Assembly (NCBI RefSeq): GCF_016775155.1
Contig: NZ_JAEUGD010000064.1
Span: 319,430 to 383,429, forward strand
Reading direction: 5' to 3'
From: Fulvivirga marina
Lineage (GTDB): Bacteria; Bacteroidota; Bacteroidia; Cytophagales; Cyclobacteriaceae
Length of the DNA stretch: 64,000 nt
The position numbers and the translations under genes were made by a program. Positions 34,448-43,357 of this stretch are shown here, one piece after another. The notes under the pieces were generated by a model. That model searched no databases, was not told the origin of the DNA, and saw only the letters and a program-made list of their open reading frames with translations. Each line of letters begins with the position of its first letter. The stretch's first letter is position 1.

Positions 34448-37400
34448 TTATAAGGTCAGGTTTAACCGAGCAAAGTAAAACCCTCCGTTAAAGCCAAATT
34501 GAGTTGCTCTCCTGGAATAGATAAAGCGTTCATTGCTCCTGAATTCTTGTCGGTTTTCTTCAGGATAAACATCGAAAAGGTTATTTGCTCCTATTGTAAG
34601 ATTAATATGATCGGTAAGATTATACCCTACACTGAGATCTGTGATTATTTTAGCTTCAAATTTCTGGTCTATAAAATCCCCATTTGCATCCACATTATCC
34701 GTTCTAGCCCAAATCTCACCAAACCGTACATTGGAAAGTGTGATATTGAATTTGTTGATGTGGTATATCAGAGTGAGGTTGATCTTTGATTGGGGTAATG
34801 CATCTTCGAACCTGTTTCTTTCCTCTCTGTTAAAAAACTGGTTTGGAGCACCTCTTAGGCTTGAAGGTATATTGATGTCAGTAACTTCTGTAGAGGTGAA
34901 ATTGGCTGCCAGAGATGACTTTAGAGTGCCTCCTGCTAAAGATGTCCTGTGTGTGAGGATCATGTCAACCCCTTTGGTTTCTGTATCAATAGCATTTACA
35001 AAGAAAGTTGCAGACGCGGCGTTTGCTTCGTTGAGAATAGATGCAATCTCGTCGCTGCTGCTGGAGCTGAACGATCCGGTAAGTACGACCCGGTCTTCAA
35101 TACGGATGCCATAACCATCCAGAGTGAAGTTGAGGTTGTCGTTAATCTGCCATGTTATTCCAGCGCTAATGTTGATGGAGCTTTCATTGGAGAGGTTGGG
35201 GATCCCGAATAGCTTGGCTATGCGAGAGTCATTTCTGAAAGTACCTACCTCATTAGGAACATTTACACCTTCAGCGTTAAGAAAAAATAGCGTTGAGGTG
35301 CTGTTGTAATACCTTTGAGGTAGTGAAGGTGCTCTGAAACCGGTACTTATGGCTGCACGAATAGCTAAGGGTTTGATTATAGCCCATCTACCGGCTGCCT
35401 TCCAGTTAAAAGTGTTACCGAAGTCACTATAATCTTCATACCTGGCCGCTACATCTATAAAAAGACCATCAGTGAAGTTGAGCTCTACATCAGAATAGAA
35501 CGCAATGTTAGAGCGACTCTCTTTGAGCTCATTATCTGGCTGGAAACCGGGAAATACCTGAGATCCACCGGGGCGATTGTAAAAAATATTGACCTGGTTG
35601 AAGTCATTGGAAAAAGGGGAGCCGTCAGCCAGTGTGTCCATTACATTTACATTGCCATAGTTTCTATACGAAGCCTCTTCTCCGGCAAATATCTCATAGG
35701 TATCTATTCGGTATTCCGAGCCAAATGCCACATTTATTCCTTCCATTACATCAGGAAAGTATCTATTGAAATCGAGATTGGTTGTATTTTGCGAAAACCT
35801 GAAGCCCCCGGCGTTAAACGATGTGCCTGTGCTATTGCCTCTGGAGGCATTGAGGGAATTGGTGACATGATAGGCGAAGGAGTTAGTGCCGAAAGTATTA
35901 CTAAAATCCAGATTCCATTCTCCTATATTCCCCCTCAGGCCACCTGTAATAGCCCCATCAAAAATCTCGGAGTTAATCTCAGGCAGAAAACCGTTGGGAT
36001 AGACTGTAGTCAGGGTTCGGTTCTGGTTTGGAAGTCGGTAAAAACCCGTTGCTTGTCCTCTTCGGGAGTTTAACCCTCCGAAGATATAAAGTTCTTTATC
36101 CTCATCGATTTCAAAGGAACTGTTCATCATAAATGAGGTGTTAATCGCTTCTGACTGACCTACCTTCATAGTAAATGCTCTTCTTCCTCCATTCTGGTTG
36201 ATTAGAGCTTCCTCTTCTTGTGGTGTCAGGTTGTTAGTGAAAGCATTGGCAGCATTGATGGCATCAGCTTCTTGCTGGGTTAACTTTTTACCCACATCGA
36301 AAGGGCTAAGGTCTCCTGCCTGAAAATTTTCAGCATATACACTGGGGGATGATCCATCCCAGCTTGTTTTGAAAATGGAGCCATTCCATTCTCCGGCTCT
36401 ATCAGTACGACCTCTGTGCTGATACTGTCCTGTGAGATTGATAAATCCTTTTTTCCCTACTTTGAAACCGTAGTTTACATTAAACTGGGCATTTTCTCCA
36501 TCGCCTTCATAGGTTTCTCCCAAGGTTCCGGAAAAGTAAAGTTCGTCCACTTTGTCTTTAAGTACGATATTGATAACACCAGCAATGGCATCGGAACCGT
36601 ATTGGGCAGCTGCACCATCTCTCAATACTTCAATGCGTTTAATAGCTGCGGCGGGTATAGTGTTCAGGTCGGTGCCCACAGAACCTCGACCTACAGAGCC
36701 ATTAACATTGACTAATGCCGAGTTATGTCTTCTTTTGCCATTGATCAGTACCAGCACATGGTCAACCCCCAGCCCTCGAAGTGAAGCCGGGTCCACATGA
36801 TCGGTACCGTCGGCTATAGTTTGCCGGTTAGATGAAAATGATGGGGCTACATAATTTAATATTTGGCTGACCTCTATCTGAGCAACATCCTTTACAATTT
36901 CATCAACCGAGATCACGTCAACGGGAACGGGGGTTTCCAGTACAGTGCGGTTTTGGTTCCTGCTGCCGACCACCACAACCTCTTGAAGTTGCGCTTGGTC
37001 CAGTTCCATGTTTATAGTTAATGTTGTATTGTTGCCTACCGCGATCTCTTGTGTTTTGTATCCTATGTAGCTGAGTACGAGTATGGCATCATCAGGAACA
37101 TCAAGAACTAATTTTCCTGAGAGGTCAGTTGTGCCACCGGAGGCCGTGCCTTTTACCACTACGTTTACACCGGGTAGCGGTTGTTTGCTTTCGTCTAAAA
37201 CAGTTACTGTTACCGTTTTAGTTACAATATCTACTTGAACAGTTTCTTCTTTTCTGTCTTTGTATCTTAGTTTACTTACGCTAATGTCTTCGTTGATCTG
37301 GCGGAACTTGACGTGGGCTTCTTTAGAAAGATCCCTGAGAATGGTCGCCATGGAAATGTTTCTGTAATTTTTTGTCAGGCGAAGATGTTGATTGATGTCA

Positions 37401-37600
37401 TCATCGCAATAGTGAAAACGAAAACTTGTTTTGCCTTCCATTTGTTCGAAAGCTTCTTTTAAGGTAGCTTTCTGTAGGTGCAAATCGATGTAAACTTCTC
37501 TTATACTCTTCACCTTAGCATGAGGTGACTCTGCAGCCTGCACAATTATTGCTGCAGAACCAAGTACTATGAAGAGGGTCTTTTTGATCAGTTTTAACAT
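34448..37600 (-). CDS. TonB-dependent receptor with STN signalling domain
   Basis: A 1050-residue outer-membrane receptor/transducer. After the signal peptide comes a secretin/TonB short N-terminal (STN) domain (about 38-110, LHLQKATLKEAFEQMEGKTS), the part that contacts a FecR protein. A CarboxypepD_reg-like domain follows (about 131-205, VTVLDESKQPLPGVNVVVKG), then the TonB box and plug (VLVLINGKRRHN, IKRIEVLRDGAAAQYGSDAI) and barrel. It sits 10 nt downstream of the FecR gene. This arrangement fits a FecA-like receptor that reports ligand binding to FecR and the sigma factor. Confidence 0.92.
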   Translation of the reverse strand: MLKLIKKTLFIVLGSAAIIVQAAESPHAKVKSIREVYIDLHLQKATLKEAFEQMEGKTSFRFHYCDDDINQHLRLTKNYRNISMATILRDLSKEAHVKFRQINEDISVSKLRYKDRKEETVQVDIVTKTVTVTVLDESKQPLPGVNVVVKGTASGGTTDLSGKLVLDVPDDAILVLSYIGYKTQEIAVGNNTTLTINMELDQAQLQEVVVVGSRNQNRTVLETPVPVDVISVDEIVKDVAQIEVSQILNYVAPSFSSNRQTIADGTDHVDPASLRGLGVDHVLVLINGKRRHNSALVNVNGSVGRGSVGTDLNTIPAAAIKRIEVLRDGAAAQYGSDAIAGVINIVLKDKVDELYFSGTLGETYEGDGENAQFNVNYGFKVGKKGFINLTGQYQHRGRTDRAGEWNGSIFKTSWDGSSPSVYAENFQAGDLSPFDVGKKLTQQEADAINAANAFTNNLTPQEEEALINQNGGRRAFTMKVGQSEAINTSFMMNSSFEIDEDKELYIFGGLNSRRGQATGFYRLPNQNRTLTTVYPNGFLPEINSEIFDGAITGGLRGNIGEWNLDFSNTFGTNSFAYHVTNSLNASRGNSTGTSFNAGGFRFSQNTTNLDFNRYFPDVMEGINVAFGSEYRIDTYEIFAGEEASYRNYGNVNVMDTLADGSPFSNDFNQVNIFYNRPGGSQVFPGFQPDNELKESRSNIAFYSDVELNFTDGLFIDVAARYEDYSDFGNTFNWKAAGRWAIIKPLAIRAAISTGFRAPSLPQRYYNSTSTLFFLNAEGVNVPNEVGTFRNDSRIAKLFGIPNLSNESSINISAGITWQINDNLNFTLDGYGIRIEDRVVLTGSFSSSSSDEIASILNEANAASATFFVNAIDTETKGVDMILTHRTSLAGGTLKSSLAANFTSTEVTDINIPSSLRGAPNQFFNREERNRFEDALPQSKINLTLIYHINKFNITLSNVRFGEIWARTDNVDANGDFIDQKFEAKIITDLSVGYNLTDHINLTIGANNLFDVYPEENRQEFRSNERFIYSRRATQFGFNGGFYFARLNLTL

Positions 37601-37610
37601 TGGGTTGTGG

Positions 37611-38603
37611 TTAAGGTTGATTGATTATAGTTATTTTCTTGCCTTGAATAAAGTATTCGAAATTCATGGCATAGCTAATGTTATCTAAAACATGCTTCAG
37701 ACTGGCGTTTTCAAATCTTCCGGTATACTTCTTTTGTAAGCCAGTTTTGCCTTTGAAATCAAACTCTACATCATACCAGAGTTCCAGTCTTTTGGTAATG
37801 TCCTCCAGAGAGGTGTTTTTAAAGTATAAAACACCATCTTTCCAAAGGAGCTCTGATTGTGGGTCAAAAGTAAACTTGCGTTTGGTTTTAGAACTTGAGT
37901 CTACTTCAAGTGCTTCGCCGGGAGCCAGTATATGAGGCGTGTTTAAGTCTTTGCTGGTGTCATTTTGGTTATTAATAATAACCTTGCCCGTTGCTAGTGC
38001 TACCCGGCAAATTGAACCTCGGGCGTTGATGTTGAAAGATGTTCCTAAAGCTGTGGTTCTTAATCCGTTGGCAATCACAGAGAATGGACGGGTCTTATCT
38101 TTTACCACGTCAAAAAAGGCTTCTCCCTCAAGGGTTATGGTGCGAGTGGTGTCTGTAAAGGTTTTGGGGTAACTTATTTTGCTGCCTGAATTGAGGATAA
38201 TTTTAGATCCGTCACTTAGTATAATAGTAGACTTCTGACCTGCAGGCATACTTTTTACAATAAGTTCCTGAACGGGTGTATTATTTATGGATTGCTGTTG
38301 AAAGAAAAAGAATGCGGATATTGCCAGGAAGCTGATACAGGCTGCATAAAGCCAAGGTAGCGAAGAGGAGGTTTTTGTTTTAGGGTTGCCAATTCCCAAT
38401 TCATCTTCTATACTTTTGTATAGTGCTTCAGAATCAATGGTTGGTTCTTCGTCCGTAGATAGCTCGTTCCACACCTCTTCTGCAACTTCATCCAGTAATG
38501 ATGGTTCAGGTCTACGTAATATTTTCATTGCAGCCTTCTGCTCTTCTTTAGTGCAGTTTCCCGCAAGATATTTTTTGATTAATCGTTGTTCCTGTTCCAT
38601 CAT
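37611..38603 (-). CDS. FecR-family anti-sigma factor
   Basis: A 330-residue inner-membrane regulator. A cytosolic N-terminal part (1-80) should bind the ECF sigma factor, and a single helix at 82-101 (LPWLYAACISFLAISAFFFF) crosses the membrane. The periplasmic FecR domain shows the family segments ILNSGSKISYP, VTLEGEAFFDV-like ITLEGEAFFDVVKD, and TALGTSFNI. The C-terminal DUF4974-type domain (LEDITKRLELWYDVEFDF) is the part expected to meet the receptor's STN domain. Sigma gene upstream and receptor downstream complete the pathway. Confidence 0.93.
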   Translation of the reverse strand: MMEQEQRLIKKYLAGNCTKEEQKAAMKILRRPEPSLLDEVAEEVWNELSTDEEPTIDSEALYKSIEDELGIGNPKTKTSSSLPWLYAACISFLAISAFFFFQQQSINNTPVQELIVKSMPAGQKSTIILSDGSKIILNSGSKISYPKTFTDTTRTITLEGEAFFDVVKDKTRPFSVIANGLRTTALGTSFNINARGSICRVALATGKVIINNQNDTSKDLNTPHILAPGEALEVDSSSKTKRKFTFDPQSELLWKDGVLYFKNTSLEDITKRLELWYDVEFDFKGKTGLQKKYTGRFENASLKHVLDNISYAMNFEYFIQGKKITIINQP

Positions 38604-38682
38604 GTGACGTTAATTAGCAAAGCTCTTTGTAGTATTATTACCTTAAGTCAGGTATAATACTCACGTCACAATGAGATTTTTT

Positions 38683-39252
38683 TTATTTTTCTGTAAAATC
38701 GGCTCCCAGCATATCTTTAAGCTCTTTTGTGGCACGATAAAGTTGATTTTCAACCGTTCGTTTTGAAAGTTTGAGCTGATCAGCGATTTCTTCATTAGAG
38801 AGACCCTGCTGTTTGCTAAGCATGAAAATTTGCTTTCTTCCCGGAGAGAGTTTATTGATTCCTTCATGAGCCTGATCGAGCAGGTTGGTGAAAATAATGT
38901 AGTCTTCTGTTTGTTGATGATAAACAGGGCGAAGGTTATCAGGGTCTTTAAGGTAACTCTCCTCAAGCGCTTTCCTTTTTATTTTTTTTATAACCAACCT
39001 TTTGGTAATCGTGTAGAGATATGCTTTTAAAGAAAGGCTTTCATCAATGGTTGTCCTGCTTTTCCAAGTGATTATAAATACTTCTTGAACAATACATTTA
39101 GCCTCTTCCTGGTGGATACCCATCTTCATGGCAAAGAGGTATAACGGCTTGTGATATTGTTCAAATAACAGGCGAAAAGCCCTCTCATTACCCTTCTTGA
39201 TTAGGCGAGCAACTTTGTGGTCAGCAGAATATTTCTTTCTTTGGTTGAACAA
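38683..39252 (-). CDS. ECF RNA polymerase sigma factor, FecI-like (Bacteroidota sigma-70 family 1)
   Basis: A 189-residue sigma factor. Region 2 lies at about 21-90 (ERAFRLLFEQYHKPLYLFAM, then CIVQEVFIITWKSR) and region 4 at about 130-180 (LSPGRKQIFMLSKQQGLSNE with the helix-turn-helix IADQLKLSKRTVENQL). It starts at a TTG; no in-frame ATG lies near. It heads the sigma-FecR-receptor-receptor gene order and should activate the receptor genes when released from FecR. Confidence 0.92.
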   Translation of the reverse strand: MFNQRKKYSADHKVARLIKKGNERAFRLLFEQYHKPLYLFAMKMGIHQEEAKCIVQEVFIITWKSRTTIDESLSLKAYLYTITKRLVIKKIKRKALEESYLKDPDNLRPVYHQQTEDYIIFTNLLDQAHEGINKLSPGRKQIFMLSKQQGLSNEEIADQLKLSKRTVENQLYRATKELKDMLGADFTEK

Positions 39253-39443
39253 TGGTTTTTAAGCAAAATATATTCAATTTATTATAATTATTGATTAATT
39301 AAAACATCTTTCAAGAATATTCAAGAGGCAAGGAGATTCGTTAAAGAATTTATAATTTAATAATTGTCACTATTATTATTAAAATTGTTATTTTGTTGCA
39401 TTAATTAATTTATTCATTCTTTAAAATTTATAGCGAATAGCTT

Positions 39444-39830
39444 ATGCCTTCATGTAATCTTATTAAATATAAGGAACTGGATATTGTTTACACTGATATT
39501 TCCAATGCTTCCCCTGAGGAAGCGATAGCTGTATTTGATGAGAATCAAATCATTATAAGTAAAATGCCACATAAATCTGTGTATGCTTTAGTGCATGCTA
39601 AGGATGCCCGTTTTAACTCAGGGCTGATTCAAAAAATTAAGGAAACTGTCAAGAAAAACAATCCATACTCAAAGGCCACGGCAGTCAGCGGGTTAAATTC
39701 TTTGTCGCGATTAATGGTTAATTCAATTATTGCTTTTACGGGGCGGCAAATGAAGCTGGTTGAGAGCCCTGAAGAGGGAAAAGAATGGTTGTATAAAAAA
39801 TACAAGGAAGCGGCAGTAGTTACGGCTTAG
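39444..39830 (+). CDS. Unknown soluble protein, possibly SpoIIAA/STAS-like
   Basis: 128 residues without signal peptide or membrane helix. The alternating pattern (IIISKMPHKSVYALVHAKDA, then KKNNPYSKATAVSGLNSLSRL) resembles STAS/SpoIIAA-like alpha-beta domains, but this is pattern-level only. It lies divergently from the ECF sigma gene across a 190-nt, very AT-rich spacer. Confidence 0.6.
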   Translation: MPSCNLIKYKELDIVYTDISNASPEEAIAVFDENQIIISKMPHKSVYALVHAKDARFNSGLIQKIKETVKKNNPYSKATAVSGLNSLSRLMVNSIIAFTGRQMKLVESPEEGKEWLYKKYKEAAVVTA

Positions 39831-39874
39831 TTATTATTGGAGTAGTTTTTGTCATTTTGACTTTTTAATCTTCT

Positions 39875-40006
39875 ATGAAAATAATCACTCTGATTTTCCT
39901 ATACGTGGTGTTTGTTTCCGCATATTCTGGACCAATGGTCAAACGGATCACTGACTTTTTAGCAACAAATTTACTGCTCATCACTTGCCTGTACTGGCAG
40001 AAATAA
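39875..40006 (+). CDS. Possible 43-residue membrane or exported peptide
   Basis: It begins MKIITLIFLYVVFVSAYSG, a signal-peptide-like hydrophobic start, and continues with a second hydrophobic stretch (FLATNLLLITCLYW). It fills the gap between two same-strand genes and stops 6 nt before the HD-hydrolase ATG, as if translationally coupled. There is no recognised family, and coding status rests on position and composition only. Confidence 0.38.
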   Translation: MKIITLIFLYVVFVSAYSGPMVKRITDFLATNLLLITCLYWQK

Positions 40007-40012
40007 GCTTCA

Positions 40013-40654
40013 ATGGAAAATACATCAGACTCGACAAGGCAATTAAAGAAGGTATTTCAGGAGTTGACCTTGAAATACACGGATGACAGAAAGCTGGTGG
40101 AGGAACTGTGGGAGGAAATCAGAACCCATTACACTTGTAAGCATAGGCACTATCATAACCTTGACCACCTTCATAATTTGCTTGAGCAACTTACGGAGGT
40201 TAAGGCGCAAATCAAGAATTGGGATGTTGTGCTATTTGCCTTGTTTTATCATGACCTGATCTATAATCCTGTCAAACGTGATAATGAAGAGAAAAGTGCC
40301 AGGTGGGCTGAGAAGCAACTCAAAGTATTGAATGTTCCAAAGGAGGTAGTTGAAAAATGCGTCAGGCAGATACGAGCTACCAAGGGACATGCCGAAGCTG
40401 TTGATGGTGATATTAATCTTTTTACAGATGCAGACCTTTCTATACTTGGTTGTGACTATACTCAATACAAGACCTATAAAGATCAGGTTAGAAGGGAATA
40501 TCATATCTACCCGGATATGTTATATAAGCCGGGAAGGAAGAAGGTTTTGTTGCATTTTTTGAATATGGACCGTATCTTCAAAACCAGTCACTTTTTTGAT
40601 AAATTTGAGAATCAGGCACGGCAGAATTTGCAAAGTGAATTAGAGGGTCTTTAA
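40013..40654 (+). CDS. HD-superfamily metal-dependent hydrolase (COG4339-like)
   Basis: A 213-residue predicted phosphohydrolase. The HD metal-binding pattern is HRHYHNLDHL, then FYHDLIYNP with HD at about residue 80, and a late Asp in FTDADLSILG. The YHN-DH and E-E-K-S-A segments match the family of predicted metal-dependent HD phosphohydrolases, whose substrate is unknown. Confidence 0.82.
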   Translation: MENTSDSTRQLKKVFQELTLKYTDDRKLVEELWEEIRTHYTCKHRHYHNLDHLHNLLEQLTEVKAQIKNWDVVLFALFYHDLIYNPVKRDNEEKSARWAEKQLKVLNVPKEVVEKCVRQIRATKGHAEAVDGDINLFTDADLSILGCDYTQYKTYKDQVRREYHIYPDMLYKPGRKKVLLHFLNMDRIFKTSHFFDKFENQARQNLQSELEGL

Positions 40655-40689
40655 TTCGAAATATGAATATGTAATTGGTTTTGAAGGAA

Positions 40690-41349
40690 ATGGAACATGT
40701 ATTTTTCTTAAAGGCAGAAAAGGAGCAAAGATTGTTTCTATTGAAAATCAGTGCTGTTCTTTTACTATCAATATTGATAGTGCTGTCTTTGGCCTGGCTA
40801 TTTAATTTCTATTTGCTTGTGGTGATCATTCCAGTGCTAATATCGATAGCGGCGCCTTTTATAGACGTGCCTACAGGTGTTAAGAGTGGACAGTTTACGC
40901 ATTATTCATCATTATTTATTGCTTCTAGCGAACGGAAAGGCGAAGTGGCTGTTCATGGAGGTACATTATTTGATTACTATTTTAATCTGGCTTCGGTGAA
41001 ACCTGCTGAGAGAAAAAAGGTGGTTTTGCTGAGCTATTTAAAGGGGCTAATGCGATTGGTGGAAAAGTATGAGGAAGACGGCAGGGAGGAGTTGGTTATT
41101 AAAGGTACTTCATACGTTATTAATGAAAGAACTGCTGAGAAGGTCGGTTTTAAACCGGTAAGAACGGATTTTTTGCAAAAGATGATACTTGCATTAAACT
41201 ATATACCAGTCATAATTGCCTATTCATATACACAAGGAAAGGTCGGGGTTCCTGATCTTTCTAAGGTAATAACCTTAAAGGCCACGATCAAAGAGTTGGC
41301 TGACCATAAGGAAGCCATTACCAGACTTGTGCAAAGAATGGAGGGGTAA
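40690..41349 (+). CDS. Unknown membrane protein
   Basis: 219 residues with two N-terminal helices (LFLLKISAVLLLSILIVLSL and the following FYLLVVIIPVLISIA), then a soluble domain of about 150 residues, probably cytosolic (HYSSLFIASSERKGEVAVHG, KPAERKKVVLLSYLKGLMRL). The ATG at 40690, preceded by AAGGA, is chosen over a TTG at 40675. No family is recognised. Confidence 0.65.
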   Translation: MEHVFFLKAEKEQRLFLLKISAVLLLSILIVLSLAWLFNFYLLVVIIPVLISIAAPFIDVPTGVKSGQFTHYSSLFIASSERKGEVAVHGGTLFDYYFNLASVKPAERKKVVLLSYLKGLMRLVEKYEEDGREELVIKGTSYVINERTAEKVGFKPVRTDFLQKMILALNYIPVIIAYSYTQGKVGVPDLSKVITLKATIKELADHKEAITRLVQRMEG

Positions 41350-41352
41350 TAA

Positions 41353-41937
41353 TCAGCTCCGAACTGTCTTCAATGGTATAACAAGAAACGACCCCATGTC
41401 TTCGGTGAAGTTAATGCATTTTTGATTTTCCGTATCTCTTTGTATATAGAAGCTGGCTCTTTCATTCAATGGAATTATACCTTCCTGCCATATACCCGGA
41501 TGAATGTAAATTCCTTTGCCTCCGGTAATATGGAAAGATCGAAAATGGTTTGGCTTGATATCACTGTGAGACTCCGCCAATACAATGATATAATCTTCAC
41601 CTCTCAAAGGGTAGTAGAGTTGCCCGGCATCAGGGTACTGGCAGGCGTTCCATAAAAGAGCCTGTGCTCTATTAAGGTCAGCCCCTTCAGTTTCTTCGGG
41701 AACCACCGACCATCCAAGTAAAGTGCGGTCATTTTTAGATTCGTCTTCACTGTAAATGGAGTTTCCTTTCCACCAGAAATTAAAGACCGATCCACTTGAA
41801 TCTGGTTTCTCTTTATACTCCTGATAGTCATCGACTAAAACTCCAAATGGAGCTATGTTTTTATCAGTGGCAATTTCAATAGGAGTTTCCTGCCAAAAGA
41901 GCTTGCTGGAAATTATAGGTTGTGGATAGTTAAGCAT
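41353..41937 (-). CDS. Ureidoglycolate lyase (AllA)-like cupin protein
   Basis: 194 residues. The second half follows the AllA layout: YYPLRGEDYIIVLAES, then a spacer, RSFHITGGKGIYIHPGIWQ, then IIPLNERASFYIQ. Where AllA proteins usually have WHH, this one has WQE, so the substrate site may differ. No other allantoin or purine-catabolism gene is present in the window. The protein is convergent with the preceding gene, 3 nt apart. Confidence 0.6.
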   Translation of the reverse strand: MLNYPQPIISSKLFWQETPIEIATDKNIAPFGVLVDDYQEYKEKPDSSGSVFNFWWKGNSIYSEDESKNDRTLLGWSVVPEETEGADLNRAQALLWNACQYPDAGQLYYPLRGEDYIIVLAESHSDIKPNHFRSFHITGGKGIYIHPGIWQEGIIPLNERASFYIQRDTENQKCINFTEDMGSFLVIPLKTVRS

Positions 41938-41954
41938 AGTAGCAAGTTTTTAAA

Positions 41955-42140
41955 ATGGACTTACAAGCTCCTGATAAACCTCCTAATTACAAATTTTTTT
42001 ACTTTATCGTTTTGTTAAGTTTTGGTTTTCAGAGTTTTATAACTCTTCTTGGGGTGATCTTGAAAACACCCGGCTTTGTATCAACCATTTTGTTGATGGT
42101 TAAAAGCATTTATTGCTATTTTCGAATCCTTGTTTTTTAA
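41955..42140 (+). CDS. Possible small two-helix membrane protein
   Basis: 61 residues: a hydrophilic MDLQAPDKPPNYK followed by two hydrophobic stretches (FFYFIVLLSFGFQSFITLLG and FVSTILLMVKSIYCYFRILV). It is divergent from the AllA-like gene, with 17 nt between the starts. No homologue is recognised, and AT-rich DNA can produce such frames by chance. Confidence 0.28.
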   Translation: MDLQAPDKPPNYKFFYFIVLLSFGFQSFITLLGVILKTPGFVSTILLMVKSIYCYFRILVF

Positions 42141-42195
42141 AACCAATAAAGGTTAGTTTACCCCTTGGTGTTTTGTGAAATGGGTTGAAGACATT

Positions 42196-42825
42196 CTAAT
42201 TTACAGGAACAAAGACAACCTTCTTTGTTTCAAAAAAGTCCTCATCAAAATACTGAGACAATTCAAATAACTGATACTTCTTTTTTGCCTCTTTAAGTTC
42301 CTCATCGAGATCCCCTCCTTTAAGATAAAGTATTCCGTTTGGAAATGTATTGAATGATTCAGGTCTGAATTTATTTTTAACCCACTGATAAAAAGGCTTT
42401 AGCCGTGTTACTGCTCTGCTTACTACAAAATCATAATGGTCGGGAACCTGTTCTGCCCGCGTTTGCTCCGCGTTGATATTGGTTAGGTTCAGTGATGTGG
42501 CTACGCCTTTAACTACTTTAATTTTTTTTCCGATTGAGTCTACCATGTGAAAATCCGATTCGGGAAACATAATGGCTAGTGGAATACCTGGAAATCCACC
42601 ACCGGTACCAACATCAAGTACTTTTGTGCCTGGTTTAAAAGGCATTACTTTAGCTATTCCCAAAGAGTGAAGTACATGGCGGATGTAAAGCTCGTCTATA
42701 TCTTTTCTGGAAATGACATTGATCTGCTCATTCCAAGTGTGGTATAGATCGTATAGTGCATTAAACTGGGATTTTTGAACTGGGGTTAGATCTGGGAAAT
42801 ATTTAAAAATAATGTCAGCGTTCAT
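42196..42825 (-). CDS. rsmG: 16S rRNA (guanine527-N7)-methyltransferase RsmG/GidB
   Basis: 209 residues. The SAM-binding motif VLDVGTGGGFPGIPLA is at 69-84, followed by HMVDSIGKKIKV and FVVSRAVTRL, all family hallmarks. The modification lies in the decoding region of the 30S subunit. The ATG overlaps the GNAT gene stop by one base. Confidence 0.95.
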   Translation of the reverse strand: MNADIIFKYFPDLTPVQKSQFNALYDLYHTWNEQINVISRKDIDELYIRHVLHSLGIAKVMPFKPGTKVLDVGTGGGFPGIPLAIMFPESDFHMVDSIGKKIKVVKGVATSLNLTNINAEQTRAEQVPDHYDFVVSRAVTRLKPFYQWVKNKFRPESFNTFPNGILYLKGGDLDEELKEAKKKYQLFELSQYFDEDFFETKKVVFVPVN

Positions 42826-43262
42826 TAAAGCTCTTTTTGGAGGATGATACGGTTTTGATTGATATCTGGCCTTTCTTCTATGGCAGTAATGTTAAAGCCA
42901 CTTTTCAGTGCAAATATCAGCATTGGTTTTAAATAATTACGTGTTTTTAATTTTATCCTTTTGTATCCCCGGGCTTTAGCCCATCCTTCCTGAGCAGTGG
43001 CCATCTGATCTGCCAGACCTATTTGGCGGTAGAACGGAAGTACACCACCAAACCAGGTGTAAAAGGTGTCATCATTAAGTTCATAACCTAATTTGAAGCC
43101 AGCATCTTTATCATCTACAGCGGCTTTTAGCGCAAGAAAGGGAACTTGAGATAATCTTTTTTTATATTCACTTATGGGATAAGAGTTTTCAAACTCAGGT
43201 ATTTGATTTGCTATGGCTATGATCTCTTCTATGGAACATTCGCCAATGTAAATGTTATTCAT
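42825..43262 (-). CDS. GNAT-family N-acetyltransferase
   Basis: A 145-residue acetyl-CoA-dependent acyltransferase. The core fold shows GFKLGYELNDDTFYTWFGGV (strand 4), then VLPFYRQIGLADQMATAQEG in the acetyl-CoA-binding position, and KRIKLKTRNYLKPM. The pyrophosphate loop is weakly conserved (R-x-x-G-L-A). The substrate is unknown. It is coupled to rsmG. Confidence 0.8.
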   Translation of the reverse strand: MNNIYIGECSIEEIIAIANQIPEFENSYPISEYKKRLSQVPFLALKAAVDDKDAGFKLGYELNDDTFYTWFGGVLPFYRQIGLADQMATAQEGWAKARGYKRIKLKTRNYLKPMLIFALKSGFNITAIEERPDINQNRIILQKEL

Positions 43263-43357
43263 AGTTTGAAGGGTTGACGACTCTAAATTTTCAGCTTATA
43301 GGTAGCCATTCCAGTATTATGAGGGATCTCCAGCAACTGATTACAGTTTGCCTAATG

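Noticed and set aside
41353-41937. Allantoin degradation locus
   Set aside because: Only one AllA-like protein is present, with an altered WHH motif, and no companion enzymes lie nearby.
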